From the NCBI RefSeq assembly GCF_035552695.1, contig NZ_DASZKT010000010.1, forward strand, positions 1 to 64,000: 64,000 nucleotides of DNA. The letters are read 5' to 3'. How positions within the stretch are numbered: position 1 is the first letter of the stretch; the number at the start of each line of letters is the position of its first letter. Source of the DNA: Actinospica sp035552695. GTDB taxonomy: Bacteria > Actinomycetota > Actinomycetes > Streptomycetales > Catenulisporaceae. Below, one piece after another: positions 32,385 to 40,920 of this stretch. The notes beneath the pieces are model-generated. The model had not been told where the DNA came from, searched no databases, and saw only the letters and a list, made by a program, of their open reading frames with translations. The position numbers and the translations under genes were made by a program.

Positions 32385-33983
32385 TCAGCGGGCGATCGCC
32401 TCCGTAGCCCGCTCCGGCTCCTCCACGGGGGTGTTCGGCAGGGCGGAGAGCGCCTCCGCGCCGCCCTCCGCGCTCAGCCCGCGCAGGAAGAGGATCGTGA
32501 GCAGGGCGGCCGAGGCCATGATCGCCGCGCCGCCGATCGAGACGACGTTGAGGCTGTGTGTGAAGGCCTCACGCGCCGTGGCCAGCAGTCGCGCGGCGGC
32601 CGACGCCGGCTCGCGCGCCGCCGTGGTGACCGCTCCGCCGAGGGTGGAGCGTGCCGGGCCCGGCACCGAGTCGCCGAGACCGTGGCGGTAGACGGCCGTG
32701 CCGATGCTGCCCATGACGGCCATGCCGAGGGCGCCGCCCAGTTCGGTCATGGTCTCGTTCATCGCGGCCGCGGCCCCGGCCCGCTCCGGCGGGATCGCGC
32801 CGAGCAACCACTCGTTGCCGAGGGCCATCACGGCGACCGCGCCGCAGGCGAGCAGCCCCGCGCCGATCATCAGAACCCACAGATGCGAATCCGCGCGCAG
32901 CAGGCCGGCCTGCACGGCGTACCCGCCCAGGATCACCAGGAAGCCGCCCGCGATCACGTATGCCCGGTCGAAGGACTTGGCCAGCGCGCCGCCGATGCCG
33001 ATCGCCGCACCCACGCCGACCGAGGGCAGCAGCGACCAGAGCGCGGCACCGAACGGGCTCATGCCGAGCACCGACTGCAGGTACTGGGTCAGGAAGATCG
33101 CGTTGCCGAGGGTCGCGAACATGGCGATCAGGCTGGTGGCCAGGGAGCCGGTGTAGCCGCGGCTGCGGAACAGGCTCAGATCCACCATCGGGTGTGCCGC
33201 GGCGCGCTCCCTGACCAGGAACAGCACGGCCATCACCAGGCCGATGGCCACCGCGCCGATGCGCACCGGGTCCACGCCGTTCTCCGCGATCTCGGAGATC
33301 CCGAAGACGATCGGAAGGACCGCGGCGAAGGAGAGCACCGAACCCGGCAGGTCGAAGCGGCCGGTCTGCGGCGAGCGGTACTCCGGCAGCAGGAAGGGGG
33401 CGAGCGCGAGCAGCAGGACCATGAAGGGCACGTTGATCAGGAAGACCGAGCCCCACCAGAAGTGCTCGAGCAGCAGGCCGCTGATGACCGGACCGAGCAT
33501 GACTCCGGACATCGTGCCAGCCGTCCAGATGCCGGTCGCCTTCTTGCGCTGCACCGGGTCGTGGAACATGTTGCGGATCAGCGCGAGGGTCGAGGGCATC
33601 AGAGTCGCCCCCGCTATCCCCTGCACCGCCCGCGCCGCGATCAGTTCGCCCGCGCTGCCCGCGTACGCCGCGCCGATCGACGCGGCGCTGAAGCAGAGCG
33701 CGCCGAACAGCAGCAGCCTGCGACGCCCGATCCGGTCCCCCACCGCGCCCATGGTGATCAGCAGGCCGGCGAGTACGAAGCCGTAGACGTCGTACATCCA
33801 CAGCTGCTGGGTGCTGCTCGGGTGCAGCGCCTTCGTGATGAACGGCACCGCGTAGAGCAGCACCGAGGTGTCCATGGAGACGAGCAGCAGCGGGAGCAGC
33901 AGCACCCCGAGCGCGATCCATTCCCTGCGACCGGCCCGCGGAGCAGCCCCGTCCCGGCTCTCGATTACCTGAGTCATCGTCAT
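32385..33983 (-). CDS. MFS drug-efflux transporter (DHA2, 14-TM)
   Basis: 532 residues with 14 predicted membrane segments. Typical DHA2/EmrB-QacA features: motif A-like MGAVGDRIGRRRLLLFGA, motif C AVQGIAGATLMPSTLALIRNMF and GTMSGVMLGPVISGLLLEHFWWGSVFLINVPFM. Likely exports toxic organic cations or antibiotics with protons. Divergent from a TetR gene 84 bp away, the normal layout for a repressor-controlled pump. Its -10 box lies 7 nt before the ATG. Confidence 0.92.
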   Translation of the reverse strand: MTMTQVIESRDGAAPRAGRREWIALGVLLLPLLLVSMDTSVLLYAVPFITKALHPSSTQQLWMYDVYGFVLAGLLITMGAVGDRIGRRRLLLFGALCFSAASIGAAYAGSAGELIAARAVQGIAGATLMPSTLALIRNMFHDPVQRKKATGIWTAGTMSGVMLGPVISGLLLEHFWWGSVFLINVPFMVLLLALAPFLLPEYRSPQTGRFDLPGSVLSFAAVLPIVFGISEIAENGVDPVRIGAVAIGLVMAVLFLVRERAAAHPMVDLSLFRSRGYTGSLATSLIAMFATLGNAIFLTQYLQSVLGMSPFGAALWSLLPSVGVGAAIGIGGALAKSFDRAYVIAGGFLVILGGYAVQAGLLRADSHLWVLMIGAGLLACGAVAVMALGNEWLLGAIPPERAGAAAAMNETMTELGGALGMAVMGSIGTAVYRHGLGDSVPGPARSTLGGAVTTAAREPASAAARLLATAREAFTHSLNVVSIGGAAIMASAALLTILFLRGLSAEGGAEALSALPNTPVEEPERATEAIAR

Positions 33984-33990
33984 GAACGAA

Positions 33991-34019
33991 ACGGTACAGG
34001 CGTCTTGGACGCTTGTCTA
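33991..34019 (-). promoter_or_regulatory. promoter of the MFS gene with inverted repeat
   Basis: Minus strand: -35 TAGACA (34014-34019), 17-nt spacer, -10 TACCGT (33991-33996), 7 nt before ATG 33983. GCGTC-TTG-GACGC (34000-34012) is an inverted repeat inside the spacer and could be a repressor site. Confidence 0.5.
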
Positions 34020-34032
34020 GTACAGTTGTGCA

Positions 34033-34060
34033 AGACGGCCGTCTGAGACCGTGCTAGGCT
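34033..34060 (+). promoter_or_regulatory. operator-like palindrome and -10 box of the TetR gene
   Basis: AGACGGCCGTCT (34033-34044) is a perfect 12-bp palindrome at the -35 position. TAGGCT (34055-34060) is a -10 box 7 nt before ATG 34068. It shares GACG/CGTC half-sites with the repeat in the MFS promoter, so one TetR protein may bind both. Confidence 0.5.
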
Positions 34061-34067
34061 GTTTGAC

Positions 34068-34643
34068 ATGGGAAACCGGGAAGCCCTGCTGGAGGGCGCG
34101 AAGCGCTGCCTGCTCGAGAAGGGCTACGCCAAGACCACCGCCCGGGACATCGCGGACTCGGCGGGCGTGAGCCTGGCGGCGATCGGCTACCACTACGGCT
34201 CGAAGGAGTCGCTGCTCGAGCAGGCCTTCATGGCGTCGATGGAGGAATGGTTCGCCGACGACGAGGCCGATCGGCACGAGGAGTCGGCGGCCGGCTCGCT
34301 GGAGCGGTTCCAGGCCTTCTTCGACGAGGTGCTCTCGACCTTTCCGCAGCAGGAGGCGCTGCTGCGGCTGAACATGGAGATGGGTCTCGAGGGCATGCGC
34401 AATCCGTCTCTCGGCGCCTTCATGTCGCAGGCGCTGCAGGAGGGCCGCCAGGGGCTCGCCGAGGCGCTGGCCGGACTCGATCCGGAGAAGGACGGGGAAC
34501 TCGCGCAGCGGGTCGGATCGTTCTACAGCGTGTTGATGACGGGACTCGTTGCGCAGTACCTCATCGATCGGGAGAGATTTCCGAGCGCGTCCGATTTGAC
34601 CGAGGGCTTGCGTTACGTCGTTGAAAGTGCGCGAAAGGGCTAG
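34068..34643 (+). CDS. TetR-family repressor
   Basis: 191 residues. N-terminal helix-turn-helix (EGAKRCLLEKGYAKTTARDIADSAGVSLAAIGYHYGSKESLLEQAF, residues 7-52) is classical TetR; the C-terminal ligand domain contains FQAFFDEVLSTFPQQEALLRLNMEMGLEG. Probably represses the divergent MFS pump until a drug-like ligand binds. Confidence 0.93.
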   Translation: MGNREALLEGAKRCLLEKGYAKTTARDIADSAGVSLAAIGYHYGSKESLLEQAFMASMEEWFADDEADRHEESAAGSLERFQAFFDEVLSTFPQQEALLRLNMEMGLEGMRNPSLGAFMSQALQEGRQGLAEALAGLDPEKDGELAQRVGSFYSVLMTGLVAQYLIDRERFPSASDLTEGLRYVVESARKG

Positions 34644-35113
34644 CTACGGCCAGCCGGAACCGCCGCCCGACGCCTCGCGGCGGCGACCCGACACCCGTGC
34701 GGCGATTGCGCGCGACGCCCCGGCGATGGTAAGCCGGAGCGAGACAACATCCGTCTCAAGGCTGGACGGTCGCAACCTCCGTAGTCATATGATGACAGCA
34801 CGTGAAAATGGCACGTCATCCACGGCGCGGCGGTTCCGTTCTCCCCGAAGGCACGGGTGACCTGCCGGAACCGCCCTAGCGAAGGGGTTGGAAGGATGCG
34901 CCACCGCCTCGGCTCGGCCTCCCCGGCCGCGGGCCTCGCGCGCTCCTCCCGGGCCCTGCGGGGGGCGCTGGAGCGCGCGCAATCCCATCCCCTCGCCCAC
35001 GGGCGAGGGCGCCGTTCAAGCGGCGCGAGAGGCGGCGTGCGCGGCGTCGCGGGCGTAGCCGGAGCGGGCCGCCGGCACGGCGAAGTCTCTTTCTTCCTCC
35101 GGGGCGCCGCGAC
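34644..35113 (+). other. 470-bp region with structured leader before the GGDEF-EAL gene
   Basis: No convincing gene. Upstream part: GAGAC-N7-GTCTC (34741-34757), a -10-like TATGAT (34788-34793) inside GTCAT-ATG-ATGAC, and two GCACGT copies. Downstream part: three consecutive hairpins, a 10-bp stem 34937-34946 with 34970-34979, a 9-bp stem with a 2-nt loop (34990-34998 with 35001-35009), and a 6-bp stem (35009-35014 with 35021-35026). It does not show the conserved core of the known c-di-GMP riboswitches. A small Arg-rich frame (34857-35117) overlaps the next start but looks non-coding. Confidence 0.4.
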
Positions 35114-37219
35114 GTGACCAACACCACTTCTCCGCAGCGGATCGCCACGGCCTGGTTCAAGGCCCTCGCAGAGATCGGCGGAGTGCCGGGCAGCGCCGCG
35201 CGGTCCCGGGGTCTGCTGCAGGAGCTGGCCGGGCGGATCCTGGCCGCACCCGACAAGACCGAGCCGATGCGCGACCTCGGCGCCGCGGCCGGGCGGGCGC
35301 TGGTGGACGGGAACTACACGCAGCCCGAGTCGATAGCGATGACGGTGGCCGTGCTCGAACAGAACCTGCCCGACGAGCTGAGCCGCGAGTCGCGCACCGC
35401 GCTGTTCGCGGGGCTGGCCTCGGGCTACGCGAACGCGCTGCGCGAGCGCACCCGGGCCGAACAGGAGCTGATCCGGCAGGCGGTGCTCAGCGCGCACCGC
35501 ACCGGCGAGGGCCGGTTCCGTGCCGTGTTCCGCAACGCCGCGCTGGGCATCGGCGTGGTGGACGGCACCGGCCGGCTCCTCGAGGTCAACGAGCGGCTCG
35601 CCCGGATCCTCGGCCAGGACGCCCCGGCCGTGCGCGGCCGGACCGTGGACGAGTTCCGCGACGCGGACGACAGGCCGGAGTTCTGCAACGCGGTGCGCGA
35701 CCTGCTGGCCGGCCGGCGCGGCCACTACAGCGCGGAGAAGCGGTTCACCGCGGCGGACGGCACGGTCACCTGGACCCGGATGCAGGCCAGCACGGTGCGC
35801 GCGGCGGACGGCTCGGTCGAGCTGCTGATCATGATGTTCGAGGACATCACCGAGCAGCGCCGGATGAACCAGAAGCTGCTGCATCAGGCCACGCACGACT
35901 CGCTCACCGGCCTGCCGAACCGGACCATGCTGCTCGACCGGCTCTCCGAGCTGCTGGACGAGGCCAAGCCGGACGAGCGGATCGGCCTGGCCTTCCTGGA
36001 CCTGGACGGCTTCAAGGGCGTCAACGACACCCTCGGGCACGAGGCGGGCGACCGGCTGCTCGCCGAGGTGGCCCGCCGACTGAGTCAGGCCACTGATCCG
36101 GAGCGGCACCTGGTGGCGCGGATGGGCGGCGACGAGTTCGTCATCCTGGTCGAGCGCACCACGAGTTCGGCCTGCGTCACGGACGTGGCCGATGCCGCGC
36201 TCGAGGCCCTGCAGGAGCCGATCATCCTGGACGGCCGGCGGCTGTCGATAACCGCGAGCCTCGGCCTGGTGGAGCGTCCCGCGGCCGGGGCCAAGCCGGT
36301 GGAGCTGCTGCGCGCCGCGGACATGACGCTGTACTGGGCGAAGTCCGACGGCAAGGCGCGCTGGGCGCTGTTCGACGAGGAGCGCAACGAGCGCGAGGTG
36401 GCGCGGTACGCGCTGTCCCAGGCGCTGCCCGCGGCGCTCGAGCACGACGAGCTGTTCCTGGAGTACCAGCCGATCGTGGATCTGCACGACGGCACGACGT
36501 ACGCGATGGAGGCCCTGGTCCGCTGGAACCATCCGGTGCGCGGGCTGCTCGGCCCGGGCGAGTTCGTGCCGCTGGCCGAGGACACCGGGATGATCGTGGC
36601 GCTCGGCCGCTGGGTGCTGCGCCGCGCGGTGCAGGACGCCGCCTCCTGGCCGGCCGCGGCGAACGGGCGCAGGCTCACCGTGGCGGTCAACGTGGCGGTG
36701 CGCCAGGTGCACGAGCCTGACCTGTGCGCGGACGTGACCGAGGCCCTGGAATCCTCCGGCCTGCCCGCGGAGCTGCTGCAGCTGGAGATCACCGAGACCG
36801 CGGTGATGAGCCCCGGCGAGAGCGGCCGTCCGGCGCTGGAGACGCTCAGGGCCCTGTCGGAGCTCGGCGTGCGGATCGCGATCGACGACTTCGGCACCGG
36901 CTACTCGAACCTCGCCTACCTGCACCGGCTCCCGGCCAGCACGCTGAAGATCGACTACTCTTTCGTCAAGGCCCTGACGCAGCCCGCGGCGACCCGGCAC
37001 GACTCGGCCGAGGCGATCGTCACCAGCCTGATCAACCTGGCGCACGCCTGCGGGATGACGGTGACGGCGGAGGGCGTGGAGACCCCGGTGCAGGCGGCGA
37101 TCCTGCGCGAGCTCGGCGCCGAGCGGGCGCAGGGCTTCCTCTACTCGCGCGCCGTGCCGCACGACCGGGTGCCGGACTTCTGCTCAGGGTTCGAACTCGC
37201 GGAGACCACGCAGGGCTGA
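35114..37219 (+). CDS. PAS-GGDEF-EAL c-di-GMP turnover protein
   Basis: 701 residues, soluble. A helical N-terminal region (1-125), PAS domain (about 131-248, ending FEDITEQRRMNQKL), GGDEF domain (255-425) with an intact GGDEF at 338-342, and an EAL domain (about 432-690) with EAL at 466-468, plus RWNHP, IAIDDFGTGYSNL and DYSFVK. Both catalytic signatures are complete; no RxxD inhibitory site lies just before GGDEF. Domain order is that of the streptomycete RmdA type, which controls development through c-di-GMP. Which activity dominates cannot be told from sequence. The GTG start has no clear ribosome-binding site. Confidence 0.93.
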   Translation: MTNTTSPQRIATAWFKALAEIGGVPGSAARSRGLLQELAGRILAAPDKTEPMRDLGAAAGRALVDGNYTQPESIAMTVAVLEQNLPDELSRESRTALFAGLASGYANALRERTRAEQELIRQAVLSAHRTGEGRFRAVFRNAALGIGVVDGTGRLLEVNERLARILGQDAPAVRGRTVDEFRDADDRPEFCNAVRDLLAGRRGHYSAEKRFTAADGTVTWTRMQASTVRAADGSVELLIMMFEDITEQRRMNQKLLHQATHDSLTGLPNRTMLLDRLSELLDEAKPDERIGLAFLDLDGFKGVNDTLGHEAGDRLLAEVARRLSQATDPERHLVARMGGDEFVILVERTTSSACVTDVADAALEALQEPIILDGRRLSITASLGLVERPAAGAKPVELLRAADMTLYWAKSDGKARWALFDEERNEREVARYALSQALPAALEHDELFLEYQPIVDLHDGTTYAMEALVRWNHPVRGLLGPGEFVPLAEDTGMIVALGRWVLRRAVQDAASWPAAANGRRLTVAVNVAVRQVHEPDLCADVTEALESSGLPAELLQLEITETAVMSPGESGRPALETLRALSELGVRIAIDDFGTGYSNLAYLHRLPASTLKIDYSFVKALTQPAATRHDSAEAIVTSLINLAHACGMTVTAEGVETPVQAAILRELGAERAQGFLYSRAVPHDRVPDFCSGFELAETTQG

Positions 37220-37320
37220 AAGTCGAACTGAATCGCGCCGAATCGCGCCGAATCGCGGATGCGTGACGTTCGGGCCAACACCGCGAAAACCGCAGGTGAA
37301 CGACGTAAGCCCATTGGAAC

Positions 37321-37358
37321 GGCGGGGCCGTCACGTCACACGACGCGACGGCTCCGCC
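37321..37358 (+). terminator. terminator after the GGDEF-EAL gene
   Basis: A 12-bp stem (37321-37332 with 37347-37358, one G-U pair) with a 14-nt loop, followed by the T-rich TTCGTTCTCT. Confidence 0.65.
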
Positions 37359-37397
37359 TTCGTTCTCTGTCAGGCGCCCGGCAGGCCATCCAGCGGA

Positions 37398-37907
37398 CTA
37401 CTGCGCGCAGGTCCACTCCGGCTTGAGCGTGACGGTCAGGATCGTGCGGTACTCGGCGGCCTGCGCCGCAGGGACCGTGTAGAGCGCGCTCGAGTTCGTG
37501 CCGAGGACGTCGCCGGTGCCGGGCAGCGGCTTCGGCGTCGAGTAGCCCGCGAAGACCATGGTCAGCGTGCCGTTCGCGTTCCGCACCACCGTCGGGTCGT
37601 AGACGCGGCCCGAGTAGTAGCCGGTGATGCCGAGGGCGCCGCCGTTCACGGACTGCTGCCGCAGCGCCGAGAAGGTGTAGTCGGTGCCGATCAGCTTCTG
37701 CGGCGCGCTCCAGTGGACGCCGTCCTTGGAGGACGAGTAGAAGATCTGGTTGAACGCGTCGCTGTCGCCGTCCGCGGCGTAGGCGCCGGACACGAACAGG
37801 CCGTAGCTGCCGTCCGGGTTGGTGATGACCGTGCCGCGCGAACCGATCCATCGCAGCACGCTGTTGCTGTTGCCCGCCGGGTCGTTCAGGCCGGAGACCT
37901 GGCCGAG
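37398..37907 (-). pseudogene. 3' fragment of a secreted glycosidase-like beta-propeller gene
   Basis: About 165 residues of a beta-propeller-type protein: GLNDPAGNSNSVLRWIGSRGT, FYSSSKDGVHWSAPQKL, YDPTVVRNANGTLTMVFAGY, and a closing VTLKPEWTC. The repeated S-K-D-G-x-x-W-S and N-A-N-G-T motifs resemble sialidase / GH43-like propellers. The frame remains open toward 37907, but no start or signal peptide is present, and beyond about 37905 the DNA is the coding sequence of an ABC transporter on the other strand. The 5' part is therefore missing. A GTG at 37859 could start a 153-residue product, but that would be only half a fold. Confidence 0.65.
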
Positions 37908-38806
37908 AGGTCGGTGAAGTGCCGGCGGTCGCGGACCTCGCGCAGACCGGGATGCACCACGCGCAGGGCGGCTGGGTGGAGTTCGACTCGGTGACCTTCC
38001 GCTACCCGGACCAGCCGAAGCCGGCCGTGCGCGATGTGAGCCTGGTCGCCGCGCCGGGCAGGCTGGTGCTCGTCACCGGGTCGAGCGGCGCGGGAAAGTC
38101 CACGCTGACCCAGCTGCTGCTGCGCTTCCACGATCCCGAGGACGGCTCGATCCGGCTGGACGGCACCGACATCAGGAACCTGACGCTGCGACGGCTGCGC
38201 AGCAGTGTGACGCTGATGCTGCAGGAGACGATGCTGTTCGACGGCACGATCCGGGACAACATCGCGTACGGCGATCCGACGGCGACCGACGAGCGGATCG
38301 CCGAGGCGGCGCGGATAGCGGACGCGGCCGGGTTCATCGAGGCGCTGCCGCAGGGTTACGACACGATCGTCGGCCAGGGCGGCGGCAATCTGTCCGGCGG
38401 CCAGCGGCAGCGGCTCGCGATCGCCCGGGCGCTGCTGCGCAACACACCCGTCCTCGTGCTCGACGAGCCGACCACCGGGCTCGACGCGGTCGCCGCGCGC
38501 AAGGTGATCGCGCCGCTGCGTCGCCTGATGGCCGGCCGTACCACGATCCTGATCAGCCACGATCTGCATCTGGCGCACGACGCGGACGAGATCCTGGTGG
38601 TGGATCAGGGCCGGATCGTGCAGCGCGGAACGCATGCGCGACTGGCGGCGGTCGGCGGGAAGTACGCCGAGCTGTGGCAGGCGCAGAGCGCCGGAGTGGT
38701 GGAGCCCGTTTCGCGGGAGCGGGAACCTGCGGTTCAGGTCGGGCGGCCGCTCACGCTGCCGTTCGCCGAGCCCTCGCTCTGGCGGCCCGCGCCCGCTCAG
38801 CCGTGA
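37907..38806 (+). pseudogene. 3' fragment of an ABC exporter (ATPase domain only)
   Basis: About 299 residues, beginning EVGEVPAVADLA, which is the linker normally found between the membrane domain and the ATPase of fused ABC exporters. The ATPase is intact: GWVEFDSVTFRYP, Walker A GSSGAGKST, Q-loop LMLQETMLFDGTIRDNI, signature LSGGQRQR, Walker B VLVLDEPTTGLD, and H-loop ISHDLH. The membrane domain that should precede it is absent; the sequence runs into the opposite-strand glycosidase fragment. GTG 37919 might start a free ATPase domain. Its last 10 bases overlap the end of the GntR gene. Confidence 0.7.
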
Positions 38807-39435
38807 TAGGCCGCGAGCAGCTGGCGTTCCGAGTCGTCGAGGTATTCCCGCAACAGCTTCTCCGCACCCGCGATATCGCCGCTCAGCAGCGCGGCGAGCA
38901 CCGCGCGGTTGCGGCCGATGTAGGGCTCGTGGAATCTCCGCGGGTCCTTCATCACGTGGAAGACGAGGCGCAGTTCGGCCAGGATCTGTGCCATGAACTC
39001 CTCGACCCGCTCACCGCCCGCGAGCCCGACGAGCTCGCGGTGGAACCGCATGTTCGCCGTGCCGACGTCGTGCCAGCGACCTTCCTCGGCGGCCTTCTCC
39101 GCCTCGCGCACCGAGTCGGCGACCTTGCCGAACTTGCCGGATTCCGGCTTGCCGCTCTCGCGCAGCGCGGCCATCTCGATCATTCGTCGCACGCGGTAGA
39201 GCTCGACGACGTCCCGCTCCGACAGGGTCCGCACGAAGACGCCGCGATTGAGCTCGTAGACCAGCAGCCGCTCGTACGTCAGGAGCCGGAAGGCCTCGCG
39301 CAGCGTGTTGCGGGACACGCCGAGATCCTCGGCCATCGCCTCCTCGATCAGCCGCGTGCCGGGCGTCAGCTCGCCGGCGGTTATCCGGTCGCGCAGGATC
39401 ACGGCCATCCGCTCCGCGGTGCTGCCACTGTTCAC
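38797..39435 (-). CDS. GntR-family (FadR/FCD) regulator of the pxp operon
   Basis: 212 residues. N-terminal winged helix (ERMAVILRDRITAGELTPGTRLIEEAMAEDLGVSRNTLREAF, residues 8-49) and an all-helical FCD effector domain (NMRFHRELVGLAGGERVEEFM, RNRAVLAALLSGDIAGAEKLLREYL, with metal-binding Asp/His positions). GTG 39435 overlaps the pxpC stop (GTGA); TTG 39441 with GGAG 6 nt upstream is an alternative. Last gene of the operon. The palindrome in the operon promoter fits the FadR-type TNGTNNNACNA consensus, so it is likely autoregulated. Confidence 0.88.
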   Translation of the reverse strand: MNSGSTAERMAVILRDRITAGELTPGTRLIEEAMAEDLGVSRNTLREAFRLLTYERLLVYELNRGVFVRTLSERDVVELYRVRRMIEMAALRESGKPESGKFGKVADSVREAEKAAEEGRWHDVGTANMRFHRELVGLAGGERVEEFMAQILAELRLVFHVMKDPRRFHEPYIGRNRAVLAALLSGDIAGAEKLLREYLDDSERQLLAAYHG

Positions 39436-40262
39436 ATACAAAATCTCACTCCGTCTCCGGCGCGCAGTTGGCCGGCTCGATCCAGATCCGCGTCCGCGAC
39501 GACCGCGATGACCGGATACCCGCCGGTCACGGGATGGTCGGCGAGGAACAGGATCGGCCGACCGTCCGGCGGCACCTGGAGCGCGCCGCACACCGCGCCC
39601 TCCGAGGGCAGTTCCCCGGACACCCGCCGCTTGAGCTCCGGGCCGTCGAGGCGCACGCCGACACGATTGCTGTCCTTCGTCACGACGTAGGCCGATTCGG
39701 TGAGAGAGGCGAGCGCGTCGGGCACGAACCAGTCGTCGCGCGGGCCCGGCAGCACGCGCAGGACGGCCGGGCCGAGACCCGTCGGCGGCGCGAGATCGAC
39801 GTTCGGGAAGTCCTTGCCGGGGCTGCCGATCGGCAGCCGCATCCCGGTCTCCAGCACCGCCGGGCCGATTCCGGCCAGCACGTCGGTGGAACGTGAGCCG
39901 AGCACTTCGGGCACGTCGATTCCGCCGCGTACGGCCAGGTACGTGCGCAGGCCCTCGCTCGGGATCCCGACCGCGAGCTCCTGACCGGCGGCCACGTGGA
40001 CGGGGCCGTTCATCGCCACACCGGGGCACGGCGCTCCGGTCAGCGCGATGGTCGCGGCGGCATCGAAGCGGATGCGCAGGCCGCCGTAGGTCAACTCCAG
40101 CGCGGCGGCGTCCTCGGGATTGCCGACGAGCCGGTTGGCCAGCCGCAGGCTGCCGCGATCGGCCGCGCCGGACGGGCCGACCCCGACCGACGCGAGCCCG
40201 GGACGGCCGAGGTCCTGAACCGTCGTCAGCGGTCCGGGACTCAGTACATGTATACCGTTCAC
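39432..40262 (-). CDS. pxpC: 5-oxoprolinase subunit C
   Basis: 276 residues from GTG 40262, one base after pxpB. Biotin-dependent-carboxyltransferase/KipA-type fold: HVLSPGPLTTVQDLGRPGLASVGVGPSGAADRGSLRLAN at the N-terminus, LTGAPCPGVAMNG, YLAVRGGIDVPEVLGSRSTDVL, and LPSEGAVCGALQVPPDGRPI. With PxpA and PxpB it hydrolyses 5-oxoproline to glutamate using ATP. Confidence 0.92.
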   Translation of the reverse strand: MNGIHVLSPGPLTTVQDLGRPGLASVGVGPSGAADRGSLRLANRLVGNPEDAAALELTYGGLRIRFDAAATIALTGAPCPGVAMNGPVHVAAGQELAVGIPSEGLRTYLAVRGGIDVPEVLGSRSTDVLAGIGPAVLETGMRLPIGSPGKDFPNVDLAPPTGLGPAVLRVLPGPRDDWFVPDALASLTESAYVVTKDSNRVGVRLDGPELKRRVSGELPSEGAVCGALQVPPDGRPILFLADHPVTGGYPVIAVVADADLDRAGQLRAGDGVRFCM

Positions 40263-40263
40263 G

Positions 40264-40920
40264 CTATCGCTCCGCCGCCTGCTCGAAGCGGACGCGCGTA
40301 CCTGGCGTGAGCAGCGCCGGAGGTTGCCGCTCGACATCCCACATGACCGTCGTCGTGCGGCCGAGCAGGTGCCAGCCGCCGGGCGAACTGCTCGGGTAGA
40401 CGCTGGCGAACCGGTCGGCGACGGCCACCGACCCGGCGGGGATGCGCGTGCGCGGGACGGAGCGGCGCGGCAGCCGTAACGCGGGATCCAGGCCGGTCAG
40501 GTAGCCGAATCCGGGTGCGAACCCGCAGAACGCGACGACGTACTCCCCCGCCGCGTGCCGACGTACGACCTCTTCGACGCTCAGCGCCGTACGGCTCGCG
40601 ATATCGGCCAGGTCGGGTCCGTCGTAGACGACCGGAATGGTGACGACAGGTCCCTGATCTGGCCCCTGATCTAGCCCCTGATCCGCTGCCGCCTCGTACT
40701 TGTCGGCGCGCGCGGCCGCGTCCTCGAGCCGCCTGCGCAGAGCCGCGGACTCCGTGCGCGCCGGATCGAAGACGACCATGACCGTCTCCGCCGCCGGAAT
40801 CGCGTCGATCAGCCCTTCCGGCGGATCGGCCCGCAGCTCGAGGTAGAGGCCTGTGACCTGCTCGGCTTCGTCGAGGCAGACCAGCAGCGCACTCGATCCG
40901 GCAGCCCTGATCTGGATCAC
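40264..40920 (-). CDS. pxpB: 5-oxoprolinase subunit B
   Basis: 218 residues. KipI/PxpB family: GSSALLVCLD at the start, VPVVYDGPDLADIASRTALSVEEVV, CGFAPGFGYLTGLDPAL, and PSSSPGGWHLLGRT. It contains a short DQGLDQGPDQGP insertion from a 12-nt tandem repeat between its two halves. GTG start overlaps the pxpA stop (GTGA). Confidence 0.92.
   Translation of the reverse strand: MIQIRAAGSSALLVCLDEAEQVTGLYLELRADPPEGLIDAIPAAETVMVVFDPARTESAALRRRLEDAAARADKYEAAADQGLDQGPDQGPVVTIPVVYDGPDLADIASRTALSVEEVVRRHAAGEYVVAFCGFAPGFGYLTGLDPALRLPRRSVPRTRIPAGSVAVADRFASVYPSSSPGGWHLLGRTTTVMWDVERQPPALLTPGTRVRFEQAAER
40652..40687. repeat. 12-nt tandem repeat inside pxpB
   Basis: Three in-frame units at 40652, 40664 and 40676 (CCCTGATCTGGC type) encode DQG-rich residues in the inter-domain linker. 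Confidence 0.7.

Noticed and set aside
34644..35113. c-di-GMP riboswitch before the GGDEF-EAL gene
   Set aside because: None of the conserved core bases of the known GEMM classes are visible; only generic hairpins are present.
34857..35117. Small frame overlapping the GGDEF-EAL start with a GTGA overlap
   Set aside because: Composition is Arg/Gly/Ala-rich and it runs through the three hairpins; its only ribosome-binding-like sequence touches the ATG. I treat it as leader RNA.
37398..37859. Complete small secreted protein of 153 residues
   Set aside because: There is no signal peptide, and coding-like sequence continues upstream of the GTG for at least 15 codons, so a truncated larger gene is more likely.
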